Source: a virus
Strand: one strand, 5' to 3'
IMG/VR virus record: IMGVR_UViG_3300025131_000372
Location: 1 to 25,736 of that record
Length of the DNA: 25,736 nt
Shown here in pieces: positions 14,444 through 20,033 of the stretch. The notes beneath the pieces are model-generated. The model was not told the origin of the DNA and ran no database searches. It saw nothing but the letters and a program-made list of their open reading frames with translations. A program made the position numbers and the translations under genes. Within the stretch, counting starts at the first letter, position 1; each line of letters starts with the position of its first letter.

Positions 14444-14617
14444 ATGAATTTATTGCTAGAGAGTTTTCATTCACTGAGTCCAGGAGGGATTGCAATTTTA
14501 ATTAGCTCTTCTGTGATTTTTGCTTCAGTTAGTATCAGGGCTTCCGGGATGTGGAGGGCAAATAGGCGGCTAAAAAAAGCCATCAACGCGATAAACATCG
14601 GGTTGCCTTATGGATGA
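14444..14617 (+). CDS. 57-aa single-pass membrane protein
   Basis: 57 aa. The ATG at 14444 follows GGGAGGGG at 4 nt spacing, a strong site. One transmembrane segment at about 14-33 (GGIAILISSSVIFASVSIRA) is followed by a basic tail (WRANRRLKKAINAI). The end overlaps the VRR-NUC gene by 8 nt. Function unknown; it is the fourth tiny membrane protein in about 1.1 kb. Confidence 0.6.
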   Translation: MNLLLESFHSLSPGGIAILISSSVIFASVSIRASGMWRANRRLKKAINAINIGLPYG

Positions 14618-15065
14618 GCAGACCCCCGAAGAGAAGCGGAAGGAGAGCACCAAGCGTGCGATCCTCCGCTTCTATAAAGGGCAAGAGCCCAAGAAAAGAA
14701 ACAAGCGCCTAGACGTTCCTTATGAATGGCAAGAGGCACGGGACTTCGTTCAATGGATGCGGTCCATGAACATCCTGCATACGCATATTCCGAACGAGGG
14801 TAAGCGCAGCGGTCAACGCGGTAAAGCAATGGTTGAGGGCGGCTTAAGCAAAGGGTTTCCGGATTTCATTATCCTTGGCCCCCGCCCCCCGTGTGGCGCT
14901 CCAGGGATAGCCATCGAATTGAAGCGGACGAAATACTATTCTCACCCACGTGAGCAAAAAGCTTGGCTTGCAAAGCTGCGCCAATACGGCTGGAAAGCTG
15001 ATTTTGCCCACGGAGCTGATGAAGCCATCGAGCTGGTGTCGAAATGGCTTAATCTACCAAAATAG
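14610..15065 (+). CDS. VRR-NUC family nuclease (PD-(D/E)XK)
   Basis: 151 aa. The C-terminal two thirds fit the VRR-NUC fold: GFPDFIIL (82-89, catalytic D85), GIAIELKR (99-106, E103 and K105), then REQKAWLAKLRQYGWKADFAHGADEAIELV with Gln116 in the place of the family's conserved Q. Phage VRR-NUC proteins cleave branched or junction DNA, so a role in resolving recombination intermediates before packaging is likely. The N-terminus (about 1-40) is Lys/Arg-rich. It overlaps the 57-aa membrane protein gene by 8 nt. After its stop comes about 160 nt of non-coding DNA with repeats. Confidence 0.88.
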   Translation: MDEQTPEEKRKESTKRAILRFYKGQEPKKRNKRLDVPYEWQEARDFVQWMRSMNILHTHIPNEGKRSGQRGKAMVEGGLSKGFPDFIILGPRPPCGAPGIAIELKRTKYYSHPREQKAWLAKLRQYGWKADFAHGADEAIELVSKWLNLPK

Positions 15066-15133
15066 ATCGAGCAAAGTACATTTATTTTTTCTTATGATTT
15101 CAAGGGCTTAGATGCAAGACGTGAGTCCCCCCT

Positions 15134-15175
15134 GCTTTATTGTATATACATCTACTGAGCTTTATTGTATATACA
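15134..15175. promoter_or_regulatory. Twin palindromic operators TGTATATACA in a 17-bp direct repeat
   Basis: GCTTTATTGTATATACA occurs at 15134-15150 and 15159-15175, 25 bp apart (about 2.4 helical turns). Each ends in the perfect 10-bp palindrome TGTATATACA (15141-15150, 15166-15175). A related TGTATATAC lies at 11837-11845 before another early gene. They look like operator sites with overlapping -10-like sequence. Regulator unknown; the 51-aa ribbon-helix-helix protein at 17295 is a candidate. Confidence 0.55.
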
Positions 15176-15181
15176 AGGGGT

Positions 15182-15196
15182 GCCCCGCGATGGGGC
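15182..15196 (+). other. Small G/C hairpin in the leader of the gene at 15226
   Basis: GCCCC-GCGAT-GGGGC, a 5-bp stem directly after the twin operators and just before the leader element. It could structure the 5' end of a transcript beginning at the operators. Confidence 0.4.
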
Positions 15197-15203
15197 GCAC
15201 GAA

Positions 15204-15220
15204 AACTCAACTAAAGGATT
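15204..15220 (+). promoter_or_regulatory. Start-associated leader AACTCAACTAAAGGATT
   Basis: One mismatch to the 17-nt form (T for C at position 9). 13 nt lie between the core and the ATG at 15226. This leader supports 15226 as the start, rather than an in-frame ATG at 15112. Confidence 0.65.
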
Positions 15221-15225
15221 TTAAA

Positions 15226-15561
15226 ATGACATTTTCAGCAACAATTATAAAAGCAGTCAGCACTCTTGGAGGTGATCTCCAGACCGTCTTAGAAAGCATG
15301 GTTTCGTCGGCCGATATTAACGCTATTGACACAAACGGCGACTATGAGGAAATCTTCACGGGTACATGGAACGGAATCGACACGGCCGATCATGTCGAAG
15401 ATATCGACGAAGACAAGCGGGAGGCCATGGCGGATCTAGCCCGTGCTTGGATGGACGCTTGGCCAGATGCATCTAAGCTTTCAGAAATCGAATCGGTAGC
15501 CGCCAAGCTCGCAGCGCAGGCGGCTGAGATTGAATTATTAAAAGCGCAATTAAACAATTAA
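15226..15561 (+). CDS. Small acidic protein of unknown function
   Basis: 111 aa. I place the start at 15226 because the leader element with AAAGGA precedes it; the open frame extends upstream through the repeats but that part is Cys-rich and unlikely to be coding. The middle is acidic (NGDYEEIFTG, DHVEDIDEDKRE) and the C-terminus is a heptad-like helix ending in IELLKAQLNN, probably a short coiled coil. No known motif. The stop is followed almost at once by a degenerate leader for the next gene. Confidence 0.6.
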   Translation: MTFSATIIKAVSTLGGDLQTVLESMVSSADINAIDTNGDYEEIFTGTWNGIDTADHVEDIDEDKREAMADLARAWMDAWPDASKLSEIESVAAKLAAQAAEIELLKAQLNN

Positions 15562-15581
15562 AAATCAACCAAAATTAGGAG
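15562..15581 (+). promoter_or_regulatory. Degenerate start-associated leader
   Basis: AAATCAACC (15562-15570) has one mismatch to AAYTCAACC. AGGAG follows at 15577-15581 and the ATG at 15590; core-to-ATG gap 19 nt. Confidence 0.5.
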
Positions 15582-15589
15582 CAACTAAA

Positions 15590-15952
15590 ATGGAAGACCT
15601 GGATATTTTACGACAAAACGTCGAAGACCTCGTCTGTGACCCGCCAGTTCGGGGCACTATGGAATATGCCCAAATGGTGCTTATCAATGCACTTGAAGCC
15701 GGGCTAACTAAGACGCGGAAAGCCCTAGCCGTCGCCCTTGACATTAAAACAGGCACTCCCGTTCCTGTTCACGCCCCTATTGAAGCCGCCCCTGATCGTA
15801 AGCTTTCGGCGTTGGATAAATTGTCCAAAATCAATATGCACCGCAACGAACGCATCGCCGAACTTGAAGCCGAAGTTGCCGAGCTTAATGCCGAACTTAA
15901 AGACTGCAAGGAAGCCTGCGGCATAGCTATCCGCTTGTCCGCTTCTAGCTGA
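15590..15952 (+). CDS. Coiled-coil protein of unknown function
   Basis: 120 aa. AGGAG lies 8 nt before the ATG. The N-terminal half is helical and ends in a Pro/Val-rich linker (TPVPVHAPIEAAP). The C-terminus (about 85-112) is a clear coiled coil with leucine heptads (RIAELEAEVAELNAELKD). It has no recognised family. Like its neighbour at 15226 it ends in a coiled coil, so the two might form a pair; this is speculation. A terminator follows. Confidence 0.6.
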   Translation: MEDLDILRQNVEDLVCDPPVRGTMEYAQMVLINALEAGLTKTRKALAVALDIKTGTPVPVHAPIEAAPDRKLSALDKLSKINMHRNERIAELEAEVAELNAELKDCKEACGIAIRLSASS

Positions 15953-16010
15953 AATCAGGGAAACGGAATCGTCTGGAGAAGGAGCAACCAATAACTAACC
16001 AATGCCTAAG

Positions 16011-16033
16011 AGCCCGCCTAGTGCGGGTTTTTT
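16011..16033 (+). terminator. Intrinsic terminator
   Basis: CCCGC (16013-16017) and GCGGG (16023-16027), extended by wobble and A-T pairs (AG before, TT after), are followed by TTTTTT (16028-16033). It ends the transcript of the two coiled-coil genes. The next gene has its own leader element about 25 nt downstream. Confidence 0.82.
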
Positions 16034-16056
16034 GCGTGTAGCTTAGACAAGTAAAC

Positions 16057-16070
16057 AACTCAACCAGAGG
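16057..16070 (+). promoter_or_regulatory. Start-associated leader AACTCAACCAGAGG
   Basis: Exact core at 16057-16065, with AGAGG in place of AAAGGA as Shine-Dalgarno. 12 nt to the ATG at 16078. Confidence 0.65.
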
Positions 16071-16077
16071 TAAGACA

Positions 16078-16401
16078 ATGGAATTCAAGATCTACAAGGC
16101 ATACGACATCGAAACGCAACTCGCTAATATCGAGGATTTTATCAAGCAAGTACCTAACTTTAGAGCCACTGCAAAATATATCATCAACAATTCCAGCGAG
16201 AAAATTGTTGATTTACAAGAGCTGGTAGACGGTGAGACTACGCTGTCTAAATATTGGACGTCATCTGACAAGCAGTCAAGCATCGGCTTCTGGTCAATCG
16301 AGACTCCAGACGATGAAATCTGGGAAATTCTAAAATCAGAAGGCCACGATGGCACGGGCGAAATCGAAAACTGTCTCGTTGAGCCTCACGAAATCGCATA
16401 A
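16078..16401 (+). CDS. Small protein of unknown function
   Basis: 107 aa. The start follows the leader element with AGAGG at 7 nt. It is an acidic, soluble, mixed alpha/beta protein with several Trp (KYWTSSDKQSSIGFWSIE, DEIWEILKSEGHDG). No motif is recognised. It lies after a terminator and before another leader, so it is probably an independently translated early gene. Confidence 0.6.
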   Translation: MEFKIYKAYDIETQLANIEDFIKQVPNFRATAKYIINNSSEKIVDLQELVDGETTLSKYWTSSDKQSSIGFWSIETPDDEIWEILKSEGHDGTGEIENCLVEPHEIA

Positions 16402-16404
16402 GAC

Positions 16405-16419
16405 AATTCAACCAAAGGA
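16405..16419 (+). promoter_or_regulatory. Start-associated leader AATTCAACCAAAGGA
   Basis: AATTCAACC (16405-16413) then AAAGGA. 13 nt from core to the ATG at 16427. It decides the start: the open frame continues upstream to 16349 but inside the previous gene. Confidence 0.65.
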
Positions 16420-16426
16420 AAACAAA

Positions 16427-16933
16427 ATGAAGATTAAATCAATAGAGATGGACGCGGACCCACAAGTATTCAACCCCGAGGGTGTCCCTTATATCAAAAT
16501 TAGTTTCGAGATAAACGGGGCAGATTTTCAGTGGTGCGAGTGGACGGATGGGGACGTTTTAGAAGTGACGGATTCAATGGAATCGGCAGGCGGGAATGAT
16601 TGGATGTGGGGAGAACTTGAAAACGCAGGAGAGGAAAAAGATGTCATTCTTGAGCATCTTAGATTCATCGCAAAATCTTTTCTTGCAAACTCAACGTTAA
16701 ATCAAATCCAACGATGTGAAGAGCATTTCAAAAATCTTCCTCTGGGAATGAAGTCTGATACCTACAGGCTAGAGCCAGACCCAAGGGTCACCGAAGAAGT
16801 GGACGCCGAGCGGCTTGATAGAGAGAGCGAGCGAGAAGAATTTAAGAGGGCTCTCCGTGTTAGGCAAGCAATGCCTACGAACGATTCTTGCTATGAAGTG
16901 GACGCCGAGCGGCTAGAAGAGGAGGTAGCGTAA
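16427..16933 (+). CDS. Acidic protein of unknown function with an internal duplication
   Basis: 168 aa. Start chosen at 16427 by the leader element. It is strongly acidic, with a beta-like N-terminal half (FEINGADFQWCEWTDGDVLEV) and a helical C-terminus. An exact 20-bp direct repeat at 16796-16815 and 16895-16914 encodes EVDAERL twice, 33 codons apart. The second copy nearly ends the protein, which suggests a recent in-frame duplication or slippage. No known domain. The stop overlaps the next start (TAATG). Confidence 0.6.
   Translation: MKIKSIEMDADPQVFNPEGVPYIKISFEINGADFQWCEWTDGDVLEVTDSMESAGGNDWMWGELENAGEEKDVILEHLRFIAKSFLANSTLNQIQRCEEHFKNLPLGMKSDTYRLEPDPRVTEEVDAERLDRESEREEFKRALRVRQAMPTNDSCYEVDAERLEEEVA
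16796..16914 (+). repeat. 20-bp in-frame direct repeat pair
   Basis: GAAGTGGACGCCGAGCGGCT is present at 16796-16815 and again at 16895-16914, exactly 99 bp apart and in the same reading frame. Codons are identical although synonymous change would be free, consistent with a young duplication. Confidence 0.9.
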
Positions 16934-17298
16934 TGGCCTCTGAACCATGCCTTTGCGGCGCTCTTGATTGCAAATTCTGCAACCCCAGCGGGTGGCGGGA
17001 AGTTCTTAATCCGCCATCGGGGGATTGCTACTGGTGCAAAGATACCGTTGAAGCAACGCCCGGAGATGATGCCATCTGCAGCGGTTGCCTTTACCCATTC
17101 ACCGACAATCCCGATGTGATTATTGAATTTTCAATCAACCAAAAAGACGAAGACGAGAAGAAAATCAAAGAGCTATCTGAAAAAATTGACGAAATAACGA
17201 TTATCACTCGGCACTTGAATCAGCAAAATATGCGTTTCAGAGAAGAGCGAGAAGCTGATTCTAAACCCAAGCCACTCAACGGAGAGGCTACACTATGA
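16933..17298 (+). CDS. Zinc-finger-like small protein
   Basis: 121 aa. The ATG overlaps the previous stop (TAATG). The N-terminal half has two Cys sets: PCLCGALDCKFC (6-16) and YWCKDTVEA...ICSGC, i.e. a C-x-C-x5-C-x2-C knuckle and a C-x2-C / C-x2-C zinc-ribbon-like pair. The C-terminal half is a charged helix, likely coiled coil (DEDEKKIKELSEKIDEITII). It may bind DNA or RNA, or act as an adaptor; no family is recognised. Its stop overlaps the start of the ribbon-helix-helix gene (ATGA). Confidence 0.62.
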   Translation: MASEPCLCGALDCKFCNPSGWREVLNPPSGDCYWCKDTVEATPGDDAICSGCLYPFTDNPDVIIEFSINQKDEDEKKIKELSEKIDEITIITRHLNQQNMRFREEREADSKPKPLNGEATL

Positions 17299-17450
17299 GC
17301 AACAACGAACAGCTCTCAGAAACGATTCTGATAAGGATTTCCCCAGAGATGAAGGCAAGCATCAGGAAAGAAGCAAAAGCCCGTGGGAAGGCGTCCTCGG
17401 CGCTCATACGCGATGCAATCAGTAAAGCAGTTACCCAGAAGAAAAAATAA
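17295..17450 (+). CDS. 51-aa ribbon-helix-helix (Arc/CopG-like) DNA-binding protein
   Basis: 51 aa, ATGA overlap with the zinc-finger-like gene. The pattern ILIRISPEMKASIRKEAKAR then GKASSALIRDAISKAV fits the MetJ/Arc fold: one beta strand (ILIRIS, 11-16) that pairs in the dimer and contacts DNA, followed by two helices (17-29 and 33-46) with the usual small-residue turn. Such proteins are dimeric repressors or copy-number-type regulators that bind short palindromes, so it is the best candidate regulator in this window; possible sites are the TGTATATACA pair (15134-15175) and the GTCAA cluster (7929-8014). Binding is inference. It is the last gene of its transcript, with a hairpin just after it. 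Confidence 0.78.
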   Translation: MSNNEQLSETILIRISPEMKASIRKEAKARGKASSALIRDAISKAVTQKKK

Positions 17451-17456
17451 AGGAAC

Positions 17457-17474
17457 GGGGCTCGCGCAAGCCCC
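17457..17474 (+). terminator. Terminator-like hairpin after the ribbon-helix-helix gene
   Basis: GGGGCT-CGCGCA-AGCCCC, 6-bp stem, followed by CGCCCTTTACC with only a short T-run. It lies 6 nt after the stop codon, in the expected terminator position. Confidence 0.55.
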
Positions 17475-17627
17475 CGCCCTTTACCCTCCGCAAGTCTGCA
17501 TAAATTGGCAGATGGCAATCAAGACAATCGCAGCAACAAACCATTCGTCTTTATCAATTGCAAACCGCCCGCGTCGATTCTTCATGTATGCTATTGTAAG
17601 CGGTTTCCCCTGACAAAAGCCAGAAGC

Positions 17628-17656
17628 TTGCCGCTGTGCTCCATGTAAGCTATCAT
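17628..17656 (+). promoter_or_regulatory. Sigma70-type promoter for the phosphoesterase-endolysin unit
   Basis: TTGCCG (17628-17633), a 17-nt spacer and TATCAT (17651-17656) form a good sigma70 promoter about 80 nt before the ATG at 17737. It follows a terminator-like hairpin, so the 17737-20001 genes can be transcribed separately from the replication genes. Confidence 0.6.
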
Positions 17657-17736
17657 AGAAGCAGGTAGGCACGCGGTTGTTCATGTGTGAATCTACCCAC
17701 ATTTACCGACAGTTTCCCCAGGAGGGCGGGGCAACG

Positions 17737-18480
17737 ATGGCAAGCAAGGCTTTTAAGAAGGTTCTTTTTATACCGGACGTCCATGTCCCGTACCATGACC
17801 GGTGCGCCTGGAGGATTCTTATTAAGTCAATAAAGCGGTTTCAGCCAGACATACTGGTTATTCTCGGAGACTTCGCCGACTGCTTCTCAGTCTCAAAACA
17901 CGACAAATCCCCCGATAGAAAAACACTTCTACATCAAGAAATTGATTCAGTAAGAGACCACCTCGAGCAACTCGAGGGGCTAGAAATAAAGCGCAAAATC
18001 TATGTTGCTGGGAACCATGAGTACCGGCTTGAGCGTTACATCACTCAAAAAGCCCCCGAGCTGTTTGGCCTTGTTGATATTCCTACCCTACTGCACCTCA
18101 AAAAAAATAAGTGGGAATATGTGGAATATAAGAACCATATAAGCATCGGCAATCTCGCCGTAGCGCACGACTATGGCTCCGCAGGTCAAACAGCTCACAG
18201 AGTTGCCTCACAGCGTTTTGGAGTGCCGGTTGTTATTGGGCACACTCATAGGGCCGCTTCTTTATCCCGCAGAACGTTTAACGGGAAACATATCCAATCG
18301 GCCATGTTTGGCTGGCTCGGGGATATCAAGGAAATCGATTACATGCACCAAGCCGCAGCTAAGACCAATTGGACGCTGGGCTTTGGTATTGGCTACCTTC
18401 TCAGAACTGGTGAAGTAATTCTTCATCATATTCCAATCGTTAACAATTCGGTGATTTTAGAAGGGAAGATAATCAAGTGA
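17737..18480 (+). CDS. Calcineurin-like metallophosphoesterase
   Basis: 247 aa. I choose the ATG at 17737; AGGAGGG lies about 11 nt upstream. The metal-binding motifs are all present in order: DVH (14-16), GDFAD (44-48), GNHEYR (92-97), AHDY (143-146) and GHTHR (168-172), giving a two-metal site. Phage members of this family act as phosphatases or phosphodiesterases on nucleic acid or nucleotides, and some are DNA-repair-like nucleases; the substrate cannot be read here. It opens a plus-strand unit with its own promoter, next to lysis genes. The next gene starts at a GTG overlapping its stop (GTGA). Confidence 0.87.
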   Translation: MASKAFKKVLFIPDVHVPYHDRCAWRILIKSIKRFQPDILVILGDFADCFSVSKHDKSPDRKTLLHQEIDSVRDHLEQLEGLEIKRKIYVAGNHEYRLERYITQKAPELFGLVDIPTLLHLKKNKWEYVEYKNHISIGNLAVAHDYGSAGQTAHRVASQRFGVPVVIGHTHRAASLSRRTFNGKHIQSAMFGWLGDIKEIDYMHQAAAKTNWTLGFGIGYLLRTGEVILHHIPIVNNSVILEGKIIK

Positions 18481-18758
18481 AAATCCCGAAAGAGGTAAAA
18501 ATGGGGGGTCACAAGCTGAAGGTAATAATGAGAAACTTAGACAAAGAAAAGATTGATGATGCTGTGGGGGTCTTCGGATATTTTGATTCTGAAAGGCTAG
18601 AAATCCACATCAGCACAACAGCCCCCGAGAGTATTCAATGGGAGACCTTCATCCATGAAATAATCGAAGCAACCTGTTTTTTCACTGAGACCAGTCTACC
18701 CCACCCAACAATTCAAGCCTTCGGGCTTCTCATCTCCCAGGCGGTTGCTGATGTTTAA
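18477..18758 (+). CDS. Zincin-like small protein with HEIIEA motif
   Basis: 93 aa. GTG start overlapping the previous stop (GTGA). After a short strand region (KLKVIMRNL, LEIHISTT) comes WETFIHEIIEAT (about 54-65), which resembles the HExxH helix of small phage metalloproteases but with Glu instead of the second His. A His follows in LPHPTIQAFGLLISQ (about 75-89), as in a family of phage proteins with 'HEIIEA...H..I..L'. A metal could thus be held by His, Glu and the later His. Protease activity is unproven. It overlaps the next gene by 8 nt. Confidence 0.6.
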   Translation: MKIPKEVKMGGHKLKVIMRNLDKEKIDDAVGVFGYFDSERLEIHISTTAPESIQWETFIHEIIEATCFFTETSLPHPTIQAFGLLISQAVADV

Positions 18759-19332
18759 GTTTGAAAACGTCCTTTTGTTTATCATTTTCATCGTTTTATG
18801 GACGGCTACCTTCCTAACTATCTCCGCCTTGATTTCAGGTTGTGGGAAGCCCCATTTTTACGGTGAAAATACTGGGCAAGAAACCCCAGCTCCCGACGCT
18901 ACAAAATGGATTCACATCTCACCGGAAGAAATGAATGAGCCATTGGAAGCGGGCACCTATAAAGTAGGCACCTACGTAGAGCAGCCGGGGTGCGGCGTGC
19001 CATACGGGCCAGCCGGGATGGACACTTGGCAGCTATGGAGCCAAGATGGGCAACGATATCTCGCGCAAGTTGGGCAGCCTCATGTAGTTGGAGCGGTGGC
19101 TATAGCAGAAGCTGGGCAGCCGAATACATACACCCACCGAGCGCATCACTATAGCGCTGGATGCGTTTACGAATACGTCACTCAGATAAAATTACGGAAG
19201 CATTTCCCATATCAATTCCAGGGTGACTGGGCGCAGCTTGTGAACGTCGCCGATTATGAAGGCGCAGGAGGGTGCAGTCTATCAGGGGCCGTCTGTCAAT
19301 ATTCTATGAAAGTAGCGGGCAATGGCGAATAG
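18751..19332 (+). CDS. Membrane-anchored or lipoprotein-like protein, possible spanin partner
   Basis: 193 aa from the ATG at 18751 (AGGCGG 7 nt upstream; a TTG at 18745 is in frame but poorer). A hydrophobic segment at 7-29 ends in ISGC (28-31), a lipobox, so it may be an export signal with lipidated Cys31 or a plain anchor. The exported part has Cys pairs and short repeats (EAGTYKVGTYVEQPGCG, QVGQPHVVG, EAGQPNTYTH), probably beta-rich. It lies just before a second lipoprotein and the endolysin, which suggests a role in lysis or the cell envelope. As an inner spanin it would be unusual, since no long coiled coil is seen; superinfection exclusion is another possibility. Confidence 0.6.
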   Translation: MFKFENVLLFIIFIVLWTATFLTISALISGCGKPHFYGENTGQETPAPDATKWIHISPEEMNEPLEAGTYKVGTYVEQPGCGVPYGPAGMDTWQLWSQDGQRYLAQVGQPHVVGAVAIAEAGQPNTYTHRAHHYSAGCVYEYVTQIKLRKHFPYQFQGDWAQLVNVADYEGAGGCSLSGAVCQYSMKVAGNGE

Positions 19333-19594
19333 AATAAACCAGAAAAGCCGAATTTTCTTCAGCCTGGCCTTGTGCTCGTCTATCGTGCTAACAGCGTGCA
19401 ACGGCTGTGCCCTTAGACCTCTTGGTGTGTCTTGTAAATCGATAGCGGTGGGGCAAGTTAAGAATAGAGGAGTGACAAGAGAAGAGATTTCTCTTTCTGA
19501 ATCTCACGGGGCCCAAGAATCAAGAACGGTTTGCAGGATCATCTATTCACTAGAGGACATCGAAGAAGAGCTGGCGGGAGAGGCTGACTTATAG
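19322..19594 (+). CDS. Small lipoprotein, possible o-spanin
   Basis: 90 aa. The start overlaps the previous gene by 11 nt. A basic N-terminus (NRINQKSR), hydrophobic stretch (IFFSLALCSSIVL) and lipobox LTAC (23-26) predict a lipoprotein with mature N-terminus Cys26 and Asn at +2, an outer-membrane pattern. The rest is short and acidic at the end (LEDIEEELAGEADL). Size and position beside the endolysin fit an outer-membrane spanin subunit, but it is not Pro-rich as Rz1 is and is not nested in the upstream gene. Gram-negative host inferred partly from this gene. Confidence 0.62.
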   Translation: MANRINQKSRIFFSLALCSSIVLTACNGCALRPLGVSCKSIAVGQVKNRGVTREEISLSESHGAQESRTVCRIIYSLEDIEEELAGEADL

Positions 19595-20001
19595 TGCCAA
19601 AACGATACACTAAAAATTTCTTAGTGAATGAATTTTCGTGTAATTGCGGCTGCCCTCATGGGACGATGGACCAGAGGCACATGGACCTTCTCCAACGGTT
19701 GCGTGATGTAGCTGGCCCTTTAAAAGTAACATCTGGAATAAGGTGCGCCACTTACAATAAGCTAATCGGTGGGGCTAAAAGGTCACAACACATCCCAGAT
19801 GCAAACGGGGTTTGCTGTGCTTGTGATATTACTTTTATCACTGGTTTAAAAAGCAATAGACAAATGCTTAAGCTATATACCTTAGCAGATCAAATACACT
19901 TCAAAGGAATTGGCCTTTATAGGGGTCGCATTCATGTTGACAGCCGTCCAGGTAGACGCGCCAGGTGGATTGATCACTTTTGGAATTGGAAAGACACCTA
20001 G
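19594..20001 (+). CDS. M15-family peptidase endolysin
   Basis: 135 aa. GTG start overlapping the previous stop (TAGTG). It follows Peptidase_M15_3: FLVNEFSC at 9-16, SGIRCATYNKLIGGAKRSQH (47-66), then ACDIT (76-80) and GRIHVDSR (111-118). H66, D78 and H114 are the expected zinc ligands. The enzyme cuts peptide cross-links of peptidoglycan to release progeny. It has no signal peptide, so export would need a holin; holin-like genes lie on the opposite strand just beyond (20196-20447). Extra Cys (16, 18, 20, 51, 74, 75, 77) are unusual for this family. Last gene of the plus-strand unit. Confidence 0.86.
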   Translation: MPKRYTKNFLVNEFSCNCGCPHGTMDQRHMDLLQRLRDVAGPLKVTSGIRCATYNKLIGGAKRSQHIPDANGVCCACDITFITGLKSNRQMLKLYTLADQIHFKGIGLYRGRIHVDSRPGRRARWIDHFWNWKDT

Positions 20002-20033
20002 TCACCAAGTGACCTTAATACCAGCCATCCCTG

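Larger units (their letters stand above)
17451..17736. other. 286-bp non-coding gap with promoter-like repeats
   Basis: Between the terminator-like hairpin and the phosphoesterase gene I see no strong gene on the plus strand. It holds two related segments, TTCATGTATGCTATTGT (17581-17597) and TCCATGTAAGCTATCAT (17640-17656), 59 bp apart. The second ends in a good -10 hexamer. A weak 34-codon membrane-like frame runs on the minus strand (17481-17585). Confidence 0.5.

Noticed and set aside
15112-15225. N-terminal extension of the gene at 15226
   Set aside because: It would translate through the twin palindromes and the leader; the leader with AAAGGA sits right before the ATG at 15226.
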